The notes: generated by a model not told the origin, from the sequence alone. 29,961 nucleotides of DNA from Bacillota bacterium (GCA_017534025.1 JAFWDF010000068.1:1-29961); one strand, 5' to 3'; shown: positions 7,709-16,202, numbered from the stretch's first letter. A program made the numbers and translations.

Positions 7709-8254
7709 TTACTCCCTGACGGACTCTTCCCCAGCCGCTTCCAGACAGCGGACGACCCAGTCCGTCACGGTTTTTTCGGAATCCGGCGCCAGGGTTCCCC
7801 GAACGGCCAGCCCGGGTCCGAATACCGCCCCTCTGCAGAAACGCTGCAGATCACGAACGCAGGAGCCCAGCCCGCTGCCTTCATGGGTCACCAGAGGGAA
7901 TACCTTTTTTCCGCGCCAGTCCAGCCGTTCAATCTGCGTAAAGACCGGCATCGGATACGTTCCCCACCAGCACGGTCCGCAGACAAAGACATTATCATAG
8001 CCATCCAGCCGGTTGAGATAATACAGAAGATCCGGCCGGGCACGCCGGTTCTGTTCCGCCGTGGCTTCGTCCATACAGGCATAATAATCTTCATCATATT
8101 CGATGTACGGTTCAATTTTAAATAGATCACCGCCCGCTGCTTTCTGAATGAATTCCGCGCAGTATTCTGTATTTCCTTTTTCCAGAGTTTTTACCAGACC
8201 GCCGACCAGATTATCGCCGTTTCTGGAAAAATACAGTATCAGATTCTTTCCCAT
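7709..8254 (-). CDS. Flavodoxin family protein
   Basis: A 181-residue cytosolic flavodoxin-like protein, expected to bind FMN and carry electrons. The N-terminal strand and phosphate loop NLILYFSRNGDN, the flavin-contact loop VCGPCWWGTYPMPVFTQIE and LVTHEGSGLGSCVRDL are characteristic of the long-chain flavodoxin group common in anaerobes. The start has AAGGGG very close to the ATG. It lies between tldE (31 nt upstream) and srtB (10 nt downstream) in the same direction. The nitroreductase and Fe-S aldo/keto reductase upstream are plausible redox partners, though this is inference from position only. Confidence 0.88.
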   Translation of the reverse strand: MGKNLILYFSRNGDNLVGGLVKTLEKGNTEYCAEFIQKAAGGDLFKIEPYIEYDEDYYACMDEATAEQNRRARPDLLYYLNRLDGYDNVFVCGPCWWGTYPMPVFTQIERLDWRGKKVFPLVTHEGSGLGSCVRDLQRFCRGAVFGPGLAVRGTLAPDSEKTVTDWVVRCLEAAGEESVRE

Positions 8255-8285
8255 TCCCCTTCTCCGTAATAATTAGTCTATCGAA

Positions 8286-9569
8286 TTACTGCGCTGCAGC
8301 CGTGATCCGCAGGCCCTGCAGCCGGGTCACCGCCGGAATGACATGAGTGTCATACTGCCGCGTTTCCCTGGAGAAACGCATGGAGCGCGCCGCGTCCAGC
8401 ATATTGCCGGAAACGGAGCCTCCGGAGACCACCGTTATCTCACCGTCATGGTGCCAGTAAGCCACCCGGATCTCTCCGGCGATATCGCCGCTCATGGAAT
8501 CCACCTGGAAGTCGGAAAATTCCACAATTTCCAGATAGTCTCCGCTGCGCACCTCCTCTGCGGAAGCAGAACCGCCGGAAAAACGCACATTATTTACCAG
8601 CGAAGTATTTTCCAGACCGATATACTGGCTGAACTGCCGCGAACCGTAGTAAGATTCCGCCACACCGTCCCGGATCAGCCAGCGGTCCCGGATCGGGGCG
8701 CCCTCCGCATCCACCGGATAATTCATGGAAGAATTCTCCAGAGAAGACAGCACCTCCAGACTGATGCGGTCACCCTGCGCATGTTCCACCACCGGATTTC
8801 CGATTTCCCAGTCGGACATCTTATGCACCTTCATGCCTGCGCTCATCCGCTCCAGGAAATAATCATATATGCTGACTGCATCCGCCGTGGAAAAGACTAC
8901 ATCCACGCTGCCAACAGCCGGTGTCGGCACCGCTTTCAGCCGGTCCCTTCCGCACTGCATGGCCGCAGCAATATCTTCTTTCAGCGCATCTGCGTCGCAG
9001 GTACCGGATGTAAAGAACCGGTACACCTCGATTTCATGCCCTTCCTGCCGGGCGTTCACCACCAGATCCAGCGTACAGGACGGATAAGTGCAGGTGTATT
9101 CAACGCCGTTCGAATTCAGTGTATGGCGGGTAATGGAATTGACGAAGATCTCGTAGGAGTTAATGTCTTCGCTTTCGGTTTCCGCGACGCCGCGGACCGC
9201 CCGGATAAAATTCTCCGCAATGCCGGCGACATCCACTGCATCCGTTTTTGCAGGAATGTCAACCGGCGTATCATGCAATGTATAATATGGATTTTTTACC
9301 AGGCCGGCCTGGTACAGAATCGAAGCCAGCCGTTCGTCGATTTCTTCGTCCGAAGCGGTCGGCGGAATGGTTCCGGACGCGCTTCCAAGATAACGGCCGT
9401 CTTCCAGCTCTTTAAATAATTTCACGCTGCAGCTTTTCACTTCCACGGCGCGGTTCTGGTCCAGGCGATGCCGGATAAAATAGAATTCCCAGCCGCGCCG
9501 GTTGGCCTCGGTCAGTTCCCAGGCATCGCAGTCCAGCGTCTCCAGTTTCGTTTTGATACGTTCGATCAT
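8286..9569 (-). CDS. tldE: TldE/PmbA-family protease subunit
   Basis: A 427-residue partner of TldD. In characterised systems TldD and TldE form a heterodimeric metalloprotease in which TldD carries the metal site and TldE lacks it; the complex trims peptides such as microcin B17 precursor and the CcdA antitoxin. This protein has the family layout: an N-terminal alpha/beta domain, the central substrate-channel region and a C-terminal GDIAGEIRVAYWHHDGEI-type block, without an HExxxH motif. I chose the ATG at 9569 (MIERIKTK), which overlaps the tldD stop by one base (TAATG), indicating translational coupling and equal expression. An upstream in-frame ATG at 9626 lies inside tldD. Confidence 0.87.
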   Translation of the reverse strand: MIERIKTKLETLDCDAWELTEANRRGWEFYFIRHRLDQNRAVEVKSCSVKLFKELEDGRYLGSASGTIPPTASDEEIDERLASILYQAGLVKNPYYTLHDTPVDIPAKTDAVDVAGIAENFIRAVRGVAETESEDINSYEIFVNSITRHTLNSNGVEYTCTYPSCTLDLVVNARQEGHEIEVYRFFTSGTCDADALKEDIAAAMQCGRDRLKAVPTPAVGSVDVVFSTADAVSIYDYFLERMSAGMKVHKMSDWEIGNPVVEHAQGDRISLEVLSSLENSSMNYPVDAEGAPIRDRWLIRDGVAESYYGSRQFSQYIGLENTSLVNNVRFSGGSASAEEVRSGDYLEIVEFSDFQVDSMSGDIAGEIRVAYWHHDGEITVVSGGSVSGNMLDAARSMRFSRETRQYDTHVIPAVTRLQGLRITAAAQ

Positions 9570-11005
9570 TATCCCAGCCTCGCTTTCATCTTCAGATACG
9601 GACCGCCGTCGGCCACCTTCACCCATTCCTTATGTCCCTTGCCGCAGGCACCGTTGCCGCTGATACTGCAGTCCCTGCCTGCCATGGACACCGAACCGAG
9701 CAGATCCGGGACATAACCGGTCATAATGATCGGTGAAACTACTTTTCCAGTCAGCCTGCCGTCTTTAATTTCATAACCGCGGTCGAGTATGCACTGAATG
9801 CCCCAGTGTTTCGGATCCTCCATCCCGCTCTGGACACCGCGGAGCAAATACCCGTTCTGTATCGACGCAATCATGTCTTCCAGCGAATCATTACCCGCAT
9901 CAAACACCGTATTGGTCATACGCGTATATACTTTATGGGCGTAGTTTTCCCGCTTTCCGTTTCCGGTCGGAACCGTACCCAGCCGCAGCGCGGACAGCGC
10001 ATCGCATATGCCCGTCCTGAGAATGCCGTGGTCAATCTCGATCACATCCCCTGCCGGAATGCCTTCGTCGTCAAAAGCATACGCCGTGACACTCTCTGCA
10101 CAGGCGGCGCCTTCATGCATGGTGACCAGGTCGCTGCCCACACGCCTGCCGATATAGTCGGCGCCAAGGGCGCGGCCTTTTACAAACATATCCATCTCCA
10201 CGCCGTGCCCGAAGGCTTCATGCGCGATCAGACCCGCCGCATGGGGATCCACAATAATGTCATATTCTCCCGGCACGATTTTTTCCGCACCCAGCACTTC
10301 CCGCATGGTCTGCGGCGCTGCTTCCAGTTTTTCTTTCAGACCGTCTAGAATTTCCGGCCCGCCGCAGCCGGAAACGCCTTCATATACCGTGCGAAGTTCG
10401 CCGTCCGGATTCGGCGCATAGGCAAAAATAACACCCTCCGTATAGACATAGCTCTGCCGCAGGAACCGGTTTTTCGTCAGAAACAGTTTGGAAATATGGG
10501 TGGAGCTGGCGCGCAGCCCGCAGTCCAGCGCACCGGGAATGGTCTTCATGCCCGCATCGGACAAAGCGGAAAAAGAATCCACCAATTCACTCAGATCCAT
10601 TTTTTCAGGAAGCCGTTCCGCTTCTTTTTCTACGAATAATTCCAGCGGTTCATCCGGCAGTATCCCGGTCTCGTAAACCTCGCTGCCGGTGGCTTCCAGT
10701 AAGCGAAGCTGGCGGTCCAGTTCTGCCTGCAGAGTATCCGCCAGTTGCTCCACCCGGTCCGGATCCAGATCATTAAAAGCATATTCGCTGTAAAGACCGT
10801 TCCGGCATACCCGGACAACCGTTCCGCGCTCTGTGGTCATATTGCTGTTCGAAACAGATTTGCTGTGCTGGGAAACCGCCAGGCTGAATCCCGCCGAATC
10901 CGTCGATAATATACTCACATAATCATACTGACTGTCCAGCTTTCCGGCCAGCTCCCGCAGAGCCGGCGTTATGCTGTCCAGATACGATGAAAATGGTGCT
11001 TTCAT
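9569..11005 (-). CDS. tldD: TldD metalloprotease catalytic subunit
   Basis: A 478-residue zinc-type protease subunit. The metal-binding motif HEAFGH (residues 262-267, HExxxH) is intact, and the third ligand Cys is present in GNGACGKGHKEW near the C-terminus, as in E. coli TldD. YIGRRVGSD and the G-rich GSVSMAGRD blocks also fit. The ATG at 11005 (MKAPFSSYL) has GGAGG 8 nt upstream, and a longer in-frame start at 11035 has none. It is followed by tldE with a one-base overlap and preceded by the Fe-S aldo/keto reductase with a 16-nt gap. TldD/E open and cleave unfolded peptides; the substrate here is unknown. Confidence 0.92.
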   Translation of the reverse strand: MKAPFSSYLDSITPALRELAGKLDSQYDYVSILSTDSAGFSLAVSQHSKSVSNSNMTTERGTVVRVCRNGLYSEYAFNDLDPDRVEQLADTLQAELDRQLRLLEATGSEVYETGILPDEPLELFVEKEAERLPEKMDLSELVDSFSALSDAGMKTIPGALDCGLRASSTHISKLFLTKNRFLRQSYVYTEGVIFAYAPNPDGELRTVYEGVSGCGGPEILDGLKEKLEAAPQTMREVLGAEKIVPGEYDIIVDPHAAGLIAHEAFGHGVEMDMFVKGRALGADYIGRRVGSDLVTMHEGAACAESVTAYAFDDEGIPAGDVIEIDHGILRTGICDALSALRLGTVPTGNGKRENYAHKVYTRMTNTVFDAGNDSLEDMIASIQNGYLLRGVQSGMEDPKHWGIQCILDRGYEIKDGRLTGKVVSPIIMTGYVPDLLGSVSMAGRDCSISGNGACGKGHKEWVKVADGGPYLKMKARLG

Positions 11006-11021
11006 TCTATTAACCTCCAAA

Positions 11022-12131
11022 TTATTCAAATGCATCCGCGACCTTTTTCAGGTACTCCGGAATCCGGATATTCTGCGGACAATGCCGCGCACAGCTGCCG
11101 CAGCCGATGCACTGCGACGCTTTTCCGTGTTGACGGCACTTCTGCCGGTATACCGGTTCGATTTTCCAGGATTCCTCCGGATAGCGGCACAGTTCATTAT
11201 ACATTTTAAAGAAATCGGGAATCGCAATGTTCTCCGGACAATGGCTGACACAGTACCCGCAGCCGGTACACGGAATCCGGGTATTTGCCAGGATAATCCC
11301 CGCGGCGCGGAAAAGGAGTTCCCGTTCCGCCTCGCTCAAAGGCTCAACCGGCTGCATATTTGCCTGCATTTGTTCTATGGTATTCATGCCGCTCAGGCAG
11401 ATTTCAACCCCCGGCAGTGACTGTACAAACCGCAGCGCCCAGTCTGCGGCTGTCCGGTCCGGATGCACCGACTGCAACAGTGCCATGGCTTCCGAAGGCA
11501 GATTCGCCAGAGAACCGCCTTTTACAGGCTCCATGACATACACCTGTTTGCCGTGCCGGACAGCTGTTTCGTAACATTTTCCGGATTCGATGCCAGCGGT
11601 GTCCCAGTCCAGATAATTAATCTGCAGCTGCACCACGTCGATTTCCGGATGCTGCCCGAGGATTTCATCCAGCAGTGCCGCGCTGTCATGATAGGAAAAA
11701 CCGGTTTTCACTGCTTTTCCTTCTTTTTTCATTTTTTCCAGAAAACCGAACTGGTCCAGCTGTTCCGCCTTCCGGTAATGCGCCTCATTGAGCCAGTGCA
11801 GCATATAGACATCAAAGTAATCCACACCGCAGCGGCGCAGCTCTTCTTCAAAATACTTTACGGCATCCTGCCGTGACCGGCACATGTAGCCGGGCAGTTT
11901 ATCGGCTGCCAGAAACCGTTCCCGGGGCACGCGTTCAGAGAGGCATTTTTTCACGGCCATCTCACTGTACCCGTTCAGGTAGGTATAGCAGGTATCGAAA
12001 TATTTCCCGCCGAGATCCAGAAAAGCATCGGTCATGCGGGTAATCAGAGGCCAGTCAAATCCGCCCGGACCGCCGGCGCTGTGCCGCCCGGCCTGCGGAA
12101 GCCGCAGCAGCCCAAATCCCATCTTATTCAT
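11022..12131 (-). CDS. Aldo/keto reductase with C-terminal 2x[4Fe-4S] ferredoxin module
   Basis: A 369-residue oxidoreductase. The N-terminal TIM-barrel AKR domain (about 1-280) has FDTCYTYLNGYSE with catalytic Asp and Tyr, AADKLPGY with Lys and YMLHWLN with His. The C-terminal part holds two cysteine clusters, CTGCGYCVSHCP and CIGCGSCARHCP, each able to bind a [4Fe-4S] centre. This fusion is common in anaerobes and suggests electrons from ferredoxin or flavodoxin in addition to, or instead of, NAD(P)H. The physiological substrate is not evident. GGAG precedes the ATG and overlaps the stop of the upstream dehydrogenase gene (3-nt gap). A second paralogue lies at 18999-20174. Confidence 0.9.
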   Translation of the reverse strand: MNKMGFGLLRLPQAGRHSAGGPGGFDWPLITRMTDAFLDLGGKYFDTCYTYLNGYSEMAVKKCLSERVPRERFLAADKLPGYMCRSRQDAVKYFEEELRRCGVDYFDVYMLHWLNEAHYRKAEQLDQFGFLEKMKKEGKAVKTGFSYHDSAALLDEILGQHPEIDVVQLQINYLDWDTAGIESGKCYETAVRHGKQVYVMEPVKGGSLANLPSEAMALLQSVHPDRTAADWALRFVQSLPGVEICLSGMNTIEQMQANMQPVEPLSEAERELLFRAAGIILANTRIPCTGCGYCVSHCPENIAIPDFFKMYNELCRYPEESWKIEPVYRQKCRQHGKASQCIGCGSCARHCPQNIRIPEYLKKVADAFE

Positions 12132-12134
12132 GGC

Positions 12135-13079
12135 TTACTCCGCGTTCTGCCCGAGAAATTCCCGGATCTGACCGGCAATAATATGCATAAGGCGGGTGCG
12201 TGCCTCCAGAGATGCCCACCCGATGTGCGGGGTAATGAAAAGCCGGTCGCTGTCATGATAGCCCAGGAACGGACTCTGCTTACTCATCGGTTCTTCACAC
12301 AGCACATCCAGGCCGGCTGCTCCGATTGCACCTTCTTTCAGTGCCTGCATCAGATCTTCTTCCACGATGATCTGGCCCCTTCCCAGATTGAGCAGAATGG
12401 CGTCGGACTTCATTTTGCGCAGTTTTTCCAGGTCGATCAGACCTTCCGTATTCTCGTTCAGCGGGGCATGAATGGAAATGATATCGGAGCCGCTCAGCAG
12501 TTCCTCCATGCCGACTTCCTCGAAGTCCTCCGTATGGTTGCGGCCGGAAGTGGAATAATACCGGACATGGCAGCCGAAGGCGGACGCGATTTCCGCCACT
12601 CTGCGGCCGATGTTGCCCAGTCCGATGATCCCCCATGTTTTGCCGGACAGCTCATGGAACTGGTTCTGATAATGGGTGAACATCTTGTCATCCGCATACC
12701 TGCCGTCCTTGACATACTCATCGTAATAACGCAGATGCTCCCAGAGATAGAACAGCAGCGCGAAGGTGTGCTGCGCGACACTTTCGGTGGAATAGCCCGC
12801 CACATTGCGCCATTCGATGTTCCGTTCCGCCAGGTATTCCTTATCCAGATTATTTGTGCCCGTTGCCGTTACACAAACCAGCTTCAGCCGTTCTGCACTG
12901 CCGATTGTGGAGGCATTAACAGGAATTTTATTCACTACGAGAATGTCGGCATCCGCCGCCCTTTCCGGCACTTCTTCCGGCGTTGAAAACTCGTACATCG
13001 TCACCTCACCGAGTGTGCTGAATTCGGACAGATCGAGATCGCTGCCGATACTCATTCGATCTAAAAATACAATATGCAT
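12135..13079 (-). CDS. D-2-hydroxyacid dehydrogenase (NAD-dependent)
   Basis: A 314-residue cytosolic enzyme that interconverts 2-oxoacids and D-2-hydroxyacids. The Rossmann motif GLGNIG is at 153-158. The catalytic Arg234 (LGRG), Glu263 (CEEP) and His285 (TPHIGWAS) complete the family triad, and length is standard. It resembles the hydroxypyruvate/glycerate reductase branch, but substrate choice among lactate, glycerate or 2-hydroxyisocaproate types cannot be settled by eye. I chose the ATG at 13079 (MHIVFLDRM), with AAAGGAG 9 nt upstream; longer in-frame starts run into the preceding gene. It is second in the operon, 4 nt after the nitroreductase. Confidence 0.9.
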   Translation of the reverse strand: MHIVFLDRMSIGSDLDLSEFSTLGEVTMYEFSTPEEVPERAADADILVVNKIPVNASTIGSAERLKLVCVTATGTNNLDKEYLAERNIEWRNVAGYSTESVAQHTFALLFYLWEHLRYYDEYVKDGRYADDKMFTHYQNQFHELSGKTWGIIGLGNIGRRVAEIASAFGCHVRYYSTSGRNHTEDFEEVGMEELLSGSDIISIHAPLNENTEGLIDLEKLRKMKSDAILLNLGRGQIIVEEDLMQALKEGAIGAAGLDVLCEEPMSKQSPFLGYHDSDRLFITPHIGWASLEARTRLMHIIAGQIREFLGQNAE

Positions 13080-13083
13080 TCTA

Positions 13084-13881
13084 TTAGCTCCTTTCAGGTT
13101 CATTAATAATATTATTACCCCGGCGCTTGCGCAGTGAATCGCGCCCGGCGCAGCATGACCGGAATTGTTCGAGATAACCGGCGACCGAGCGGGACATTTC
13201 CCTTGCAAAATCGGAATTATATTTTCTTGCGCAGAAGGCCCGGATCCAGGCATCAAAGTCTTCTCCTCCGGCTTTTACCTGAAGCATACCCCGCAGCTCT
13301 TCCCCGTCCATGCGATGATAATAATTTTCACGGACTATATATTTCAGGTCCGCTCTCTCCGGTTTCGGACGATTCTTCTGCTGTTCCGTCGGATAGCCGA
13401 ATACGAGAAGTGTCGTCGGAAAGACATAGTCCGGAAGATGAAGCAGTTCCTGTACTCTTTCCATATTTTCCATAATATCTCCGATGTAGCAGGACCCGAT
13501 TCCGTATGAATGGGCCGCCACAACTGCATTCTGCGCAGCCGCCATCGAATCGTCTACGGCAAGTAGCAAATCTCCGGCTCCCGGATGCCGCGGTTCACAG
13601 CCGGCATATCGATAGGCGTCGTACCATTTCAGGCAATCAGCGCAAAACAGAAGCACCAGTTTCCCCGTGGTAATAAACGGCTGATGATCACAGGAGTCCG
13701 CGAGCTGTTCCAGCAGTTCCCGGTCTGTGATCCGGAGAATCGTATACAACTGCTGATTTCCAGCAGTCGGAGCATTGACAGCTGCCAGCAGAATCTCCTG
13801 TACAATGCTTTCATCTATTTCCCGATCCGTAAAGGACCGCACGGATTTTCTCTGCAGCAGCTGCTGCACGGTTTCGTTCAT
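13084..13881 (-). CDS. Nitroreductase family protein
   Basis: A 265-residue FMN-dependent oxidoreductase. The N-terminal LLQRKSVRSFTDREID is the classical FMN-phosphate Arg/Ser motif, followed by AAVNAPTAGNQQ, the DDSMAAAQNAVVAAHSYGIGSCYIGDI active-site helix and FPTTLLVFGYPTEQQKNRPK. The C-terminal tail after about residue 200 contains CARKYNSDFAREMSRSV, as in the longer clostridial members. I chose the ATG at 13881 (MNETVQQLL), which has GGAG 10 nt upstream. An in-frame ATG at 13920 lacks a ribosome binding site but remains possible. It is first in the eight-gene operon, preceded by TATAAT at 13953-13958. Confidence 0.88.
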   Translation of the reverse strand: MNETVQQLLQRKSVRSFTDREIDESIVQEILLAAVNAPTAGNQQLYTILRITDRELLEQLADSCDHQPFITTGKLVLLFCADCLKWYDAYRYAGCEPRHPGAGDLLLAVDDSMAAAQNAVVAAHSYGIGSCYIGDIMENMERVQELLHLPDYVFPTTLLVFGYPTEQQKNRPKPERADLKYIVRENYYHRMDGEELRGMLQVKAGGEDFDAWIRAFCARKYNSDFAREMSRSVAGYLEQFRSCCAGRDSLRKRRGNNIINEPERS

Positions 13882-13952
13882 AATGCTGCGCTCCGTATAT
13901 CGCTGCAGGCGGTCTGTCATGAAGGCCGCCGGGAAGAATTCTATTGCTTTTC

Positions 13953-13958
13953 ATTATA
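13953..13958 (-). promoter_or_regulatory. -10 element for the eight-gene operon
   Basis: Perfect TATAAT on the minus strand, about 72 nt upstream of the chosen nitroreductase start. No good -35 stands at 16-18 nt, so it is a partial promoter call. Confidence 0.4.
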
Positions 13959-14022
13959 ACTAAAGATTGGCAAATAATCTCGATATCCGACAAAAAACTG
14001 ACGGAAAGAAGCGGAGTCCGGC

Positions 14023-14125
14023 ATCCAGTTTGACGCGGAGCCGGATAGTTTTGTGCGGGGATCCGGTTTGGCACAGAACCGGCAAGAATTGAGTCGCGCA
14101 TCTGGTTTGGTAGAGAACCGGAACA
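14023..14125. repeat. Three degenerate copies of a 38-39 bp repeat
   Basis: Within the 462-nt gap 13882-14343, units start at 14023, 14061 and 14100, each ATC(C/T)(A/G)GTTTG followed by an ACCGG-type block. A fourth, weaker unit may precede (ACGG...GAGTCCGG from about 14000). Short minus-strand frames cross the array and give Cys/Arg/Pro-rich low-complexity peptides, but no ribosome binding site or family match supports a gene. The rest of the gap holds the TATAAT near 13955, two copies of TTGGGCATTTCCC (14150 and 14277) and the terminator at 14292-14332. Confidence 0.6.
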
Positions 14126-14291
14126 CCTGCAGTTGTTTGCCGAAGGGTTATTGGGCATTTCCCGTCTTGCAGCCTTGGATTGCCCAATTCTTTGGGCAGT
14201 TTCTCTTGATATAGTCGAAAATGTCCAACATTTCCTTTCCGCAAGCCTCCATCAGCCCGCTTCCAACTCTGTTTGTTGGGCATTTCCCAAT

Positions 14292-14332
14292 AAAAAAGAA
14301 GCAGCCATCGCCTGGATCGGCAAGACGGCTGC
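14292..14332 (-). terminator. Rho-independent terminator after the GNAT gene
   Basis: On the minus strand the arms 14324-14332 and 14301-14309 form a 9-bp stem including one G-U pair, followed by TTCTTTTTT. It lies 11 nt past the stop of the acetyltransferase gene and ends the CDF-GNAT pair. Confidence 0.85.
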
Positions 14333-14343
14333 CCCTGTCATTA

Positions 14344-15006
14344 TTACCTTTTAAGCTCCGGATAGCTTATAACCGGCGCCTGCTCCGCGCAATGCTCTCC
14401 GATGATTTTTTCCAGCCAGAGCAAATCGTACCAGCGGCCGAACTTATACCCGCAGTTCCGAAAATGCCCGATCTTCCGGAAACCATATGCTTCATGAAAA
14501 AGCGCGCTGTTTTCATTCAGATACTCATCTTCCTGCTGCGGCCAGGCCACCGCCGCATACATATTAAGAATGCCCATTTCCCGAAGCGCATTTTCGAGTT
14601 CCTGATAAATTCTGCTGCCTAAACCGTGCCCGGTCGCTTCAGGATCCAGATAAACCGTAGTCTCGCAGCTCCAGTCACAGGCCGCCCGCCCGATATATGC
14701 CCGGGCGTAAGCATACCCTTTAATCTGTCCATCCTGCAAAATCACCAGATACGGATATTTCTGCATGGTATCCTTCATGCGGCCGGTGAATTCCTCCAGC
14801 GTCGGAATATCATATTCATACGTTACAACTGTTTTTTTAATGTAATGGCCGTAAATTTCCAGAATACGCGGAGCATCTTCCAGCACCGCATCCCGCACAC
14901 TTACGCCAGCCTCCCGGCTGCCCATCTCCGCATCCCGCACACTTACATCCGCGGTACTGCCTGCACTTTCCGGTTTTGCTGCATCAGGTTCATACATCTT
15001 ATTCAT
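14344..15006 (-). CDS. GNAT N-acetyltransferase (phosphinothricin-acetyltransferase-like)
   Basis: A 220-residue acetyl-CoA-dependent transferase. The catalytic domain begins near residue 34 (VSVRDAVLEDAPRILEIYGHY). It shows the Pat/Bar-like arrangement: YEYDIPTLEEF, GYAYARAYIGRAACDWSCETTVYLD, and the acetyl-CoA loop ATGHGLGSRIY. The first about 33 residues are an unusual polar extension containing a duplicated SVRDA segment made by a 42-bp direct repeat, so an internal start could also be used, although the ATG at 15006 overlaps the CDF stop (TGATG) and supports coupling. Likely substrates are amino acids or amino-acid analogues; antibiotic or herbicide resistance is possible but unproven. 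Confidence 0.87.
   Translation of the reverse strand: MNKMYEPDAAKPESAGSTADVSVRDAEMGSREAGVSVRDAVLEDAPRILEIYGHYIKKTVVTYEYDIPTLEEFTGRMKDTMQKYPYLVILQDGQIKGYAYARAYIGRAACDWSCETTVYLDPEATGHGLGSRIYQELENALREMGILNMYAAVAWPQQEDEYLNENSALFHEAYGFRKIGHFRNCGYKFGRWYDLLWLEKIIGEHCAEQAPVISYPELKR
14886..14946. repeat. 19-bp exact direct repeat, 42-bp period, inside the GNAT gene
   Basis: CCGCATCCCGCACACTTAC occurs at 14886-14904 and 14928-14946. The 42-bp period is 14 codons, so the duplication keeps the frame and repeats VSVRDA in the N-terminal extension. Confidence 0.85.
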
Positions 15007-16145
15007 CAGTCCGTCACATCCAGATCCGGTGCGATTTCGACTTCGTAATCCGGATACATCTTCTTTACTTCTTCACAGAGAATAACCAGGGTTTCCTTTG
15101 GATCCACATCAAAGCTGAGGACCACATCAAATCGAATCGTCTTTTCTTCGAGGTTCGCGTAGAATGCATGGATCTGGAGCACTCCCTCGTGCGACATAAC
15201 TGCGTCCCTCACTGCTTCCCGCATATGAGCCGCTTCATCATCCTTTGTATTAAACGAATACACACCGATACCTGTCATTATCACACCGGTTTCCTTATAC
15301 ACCCGCAGCTGCAGCCGGCGGGAAAGGCGATCAATCTCTTCCGCATTCATCGTATCCGGCAATTCAATGTGTACCGACCCGTAATTCTTATTCGGGCCGT
15401 AATTATGCAGAAATAAATCATAGGCGCCACGCACTTCCGGTTCTTCATTAATCAGCAACTTAATTTTGCCGGTCAGCTCCGCGTCGCTGCGATGCCCCAG
15501 AATATCATCCAATGTCTCCAGCATCATTTCGATACCGGCTTTAATGATCACGACAGAAATAATTACGCCCACATAGGCTTCCAGCGAAATATGCCAGATC
15601 AGGAAAATAATGGCGGACGCCAGCACGGACGCCGAAAGAATCGCGTCAAAAGAAGCGTCCTGTCCGGAAGCCACCAGCGCGCCGGAATTCACTGCCTCCC
15701 CTTTTTTCTTTACGTAACGGCCCAGAATCAGCTTAACCACAATCGCCACTGCGATAATCACCAGTGACACCGTGCTGTAATCCGCTTCTTCCGGATGAAT
15801 AATCTTCTTTATCGATTCCACCATCGATGTGATCCCTGCATACAATACAATAGCCGCTACCAGCATCGAGCTGATATATTCGCTGCGGCCGTGGCCCAGT
15901 GGATGCTTTTTGTCCGGCATACGGGAACCCAGCTTCGCGCCGATGATCGTAATAATGGAAGACAGCGCGTCCGACAGATTATTAACAGCATCCAGCGTCA
16001 CGGCAATGGAATTGGAAATGATTCCGACCGCCGCTTTAAATGCAGCCAGAAACACGTTGGTTACAATGCCGATAATACTGGTCCGGACAATGGTTTTTTC
16101 CCGCTCTGCCGCCAGCGATGTCATATCAATATGTTTTTCATTCAT
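15006..16145 (-). CDS. Cation diffusion facilitator (CDF) metal exporter, probably Mn-type
   Basis: A 379-residue divalent-metal/proton antiporter. Six membrane segments lie between about residues 20 and 200, followed by a cytosolic ZT-dimer domain and further C-terminal sequence (to 379). The transport-site residues appear as Asn55/Asp59 in VNNLSDALSS and Asp163/Asp167 in GQDASFDAI. A site with Asp and Asn and no His fits manganese-type CDFs better than zinc-type; this is inference from known families. HPLGHGRSEY is the typical loop after segment II. AAGGAG stands 9 nt before the ATG, and its own promoter is at 16203-16231. The next gene, the GNAT, overlaps by one base. No yybP-ykoY riboswitch was seen in the leader. 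Confidence 0.9.
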   Translation of the reverse strand: MNEKHIDMTSLAAEREKTIVRTSIIGIVTNVFLAAFKAAVGIISNSIAVTLDAVNNLSDALSSIITIIGAKLGSRMPDKKHPLGHGRSEYISSMLVAAIVLYAGITSMVESIKKIIHPEEADYSTVSLVIIAVAIVVKLILGRYVKKKGEAVNSGALVASGQDASFDAILSASVLASAIIFLIWHISLEAYVGVIISVVIIKAGIEMMLETLDDILGHRSDAELTGKIKLLINEEPEVRGAYDLFLHNYGPNKNYGSVHIELPDTMNAEEIDRLSRRLQLRVYKETGVIMTGIGVYSFNTKDDEAAHMREAVRDAVMSHEGVLQIHAFYANLEEKTIRFDVVLSFDVDPKETLVILCEEVKKMYPDYEVEIAPDLDVTD

Positions 16146-16202
16146 TAAAATAAACTCCTTCTATTTTGAATATATATGGCAGAATTGCCGACACATTTTT
16201 AT

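Noticed and set aside
13811..14158. Short Cys/Pro-rich minus-strand frames over the 38-39 bp repeats
   Set aside because: Low-complexity translations of a DNA repeat; no start signal and no family resemblance.
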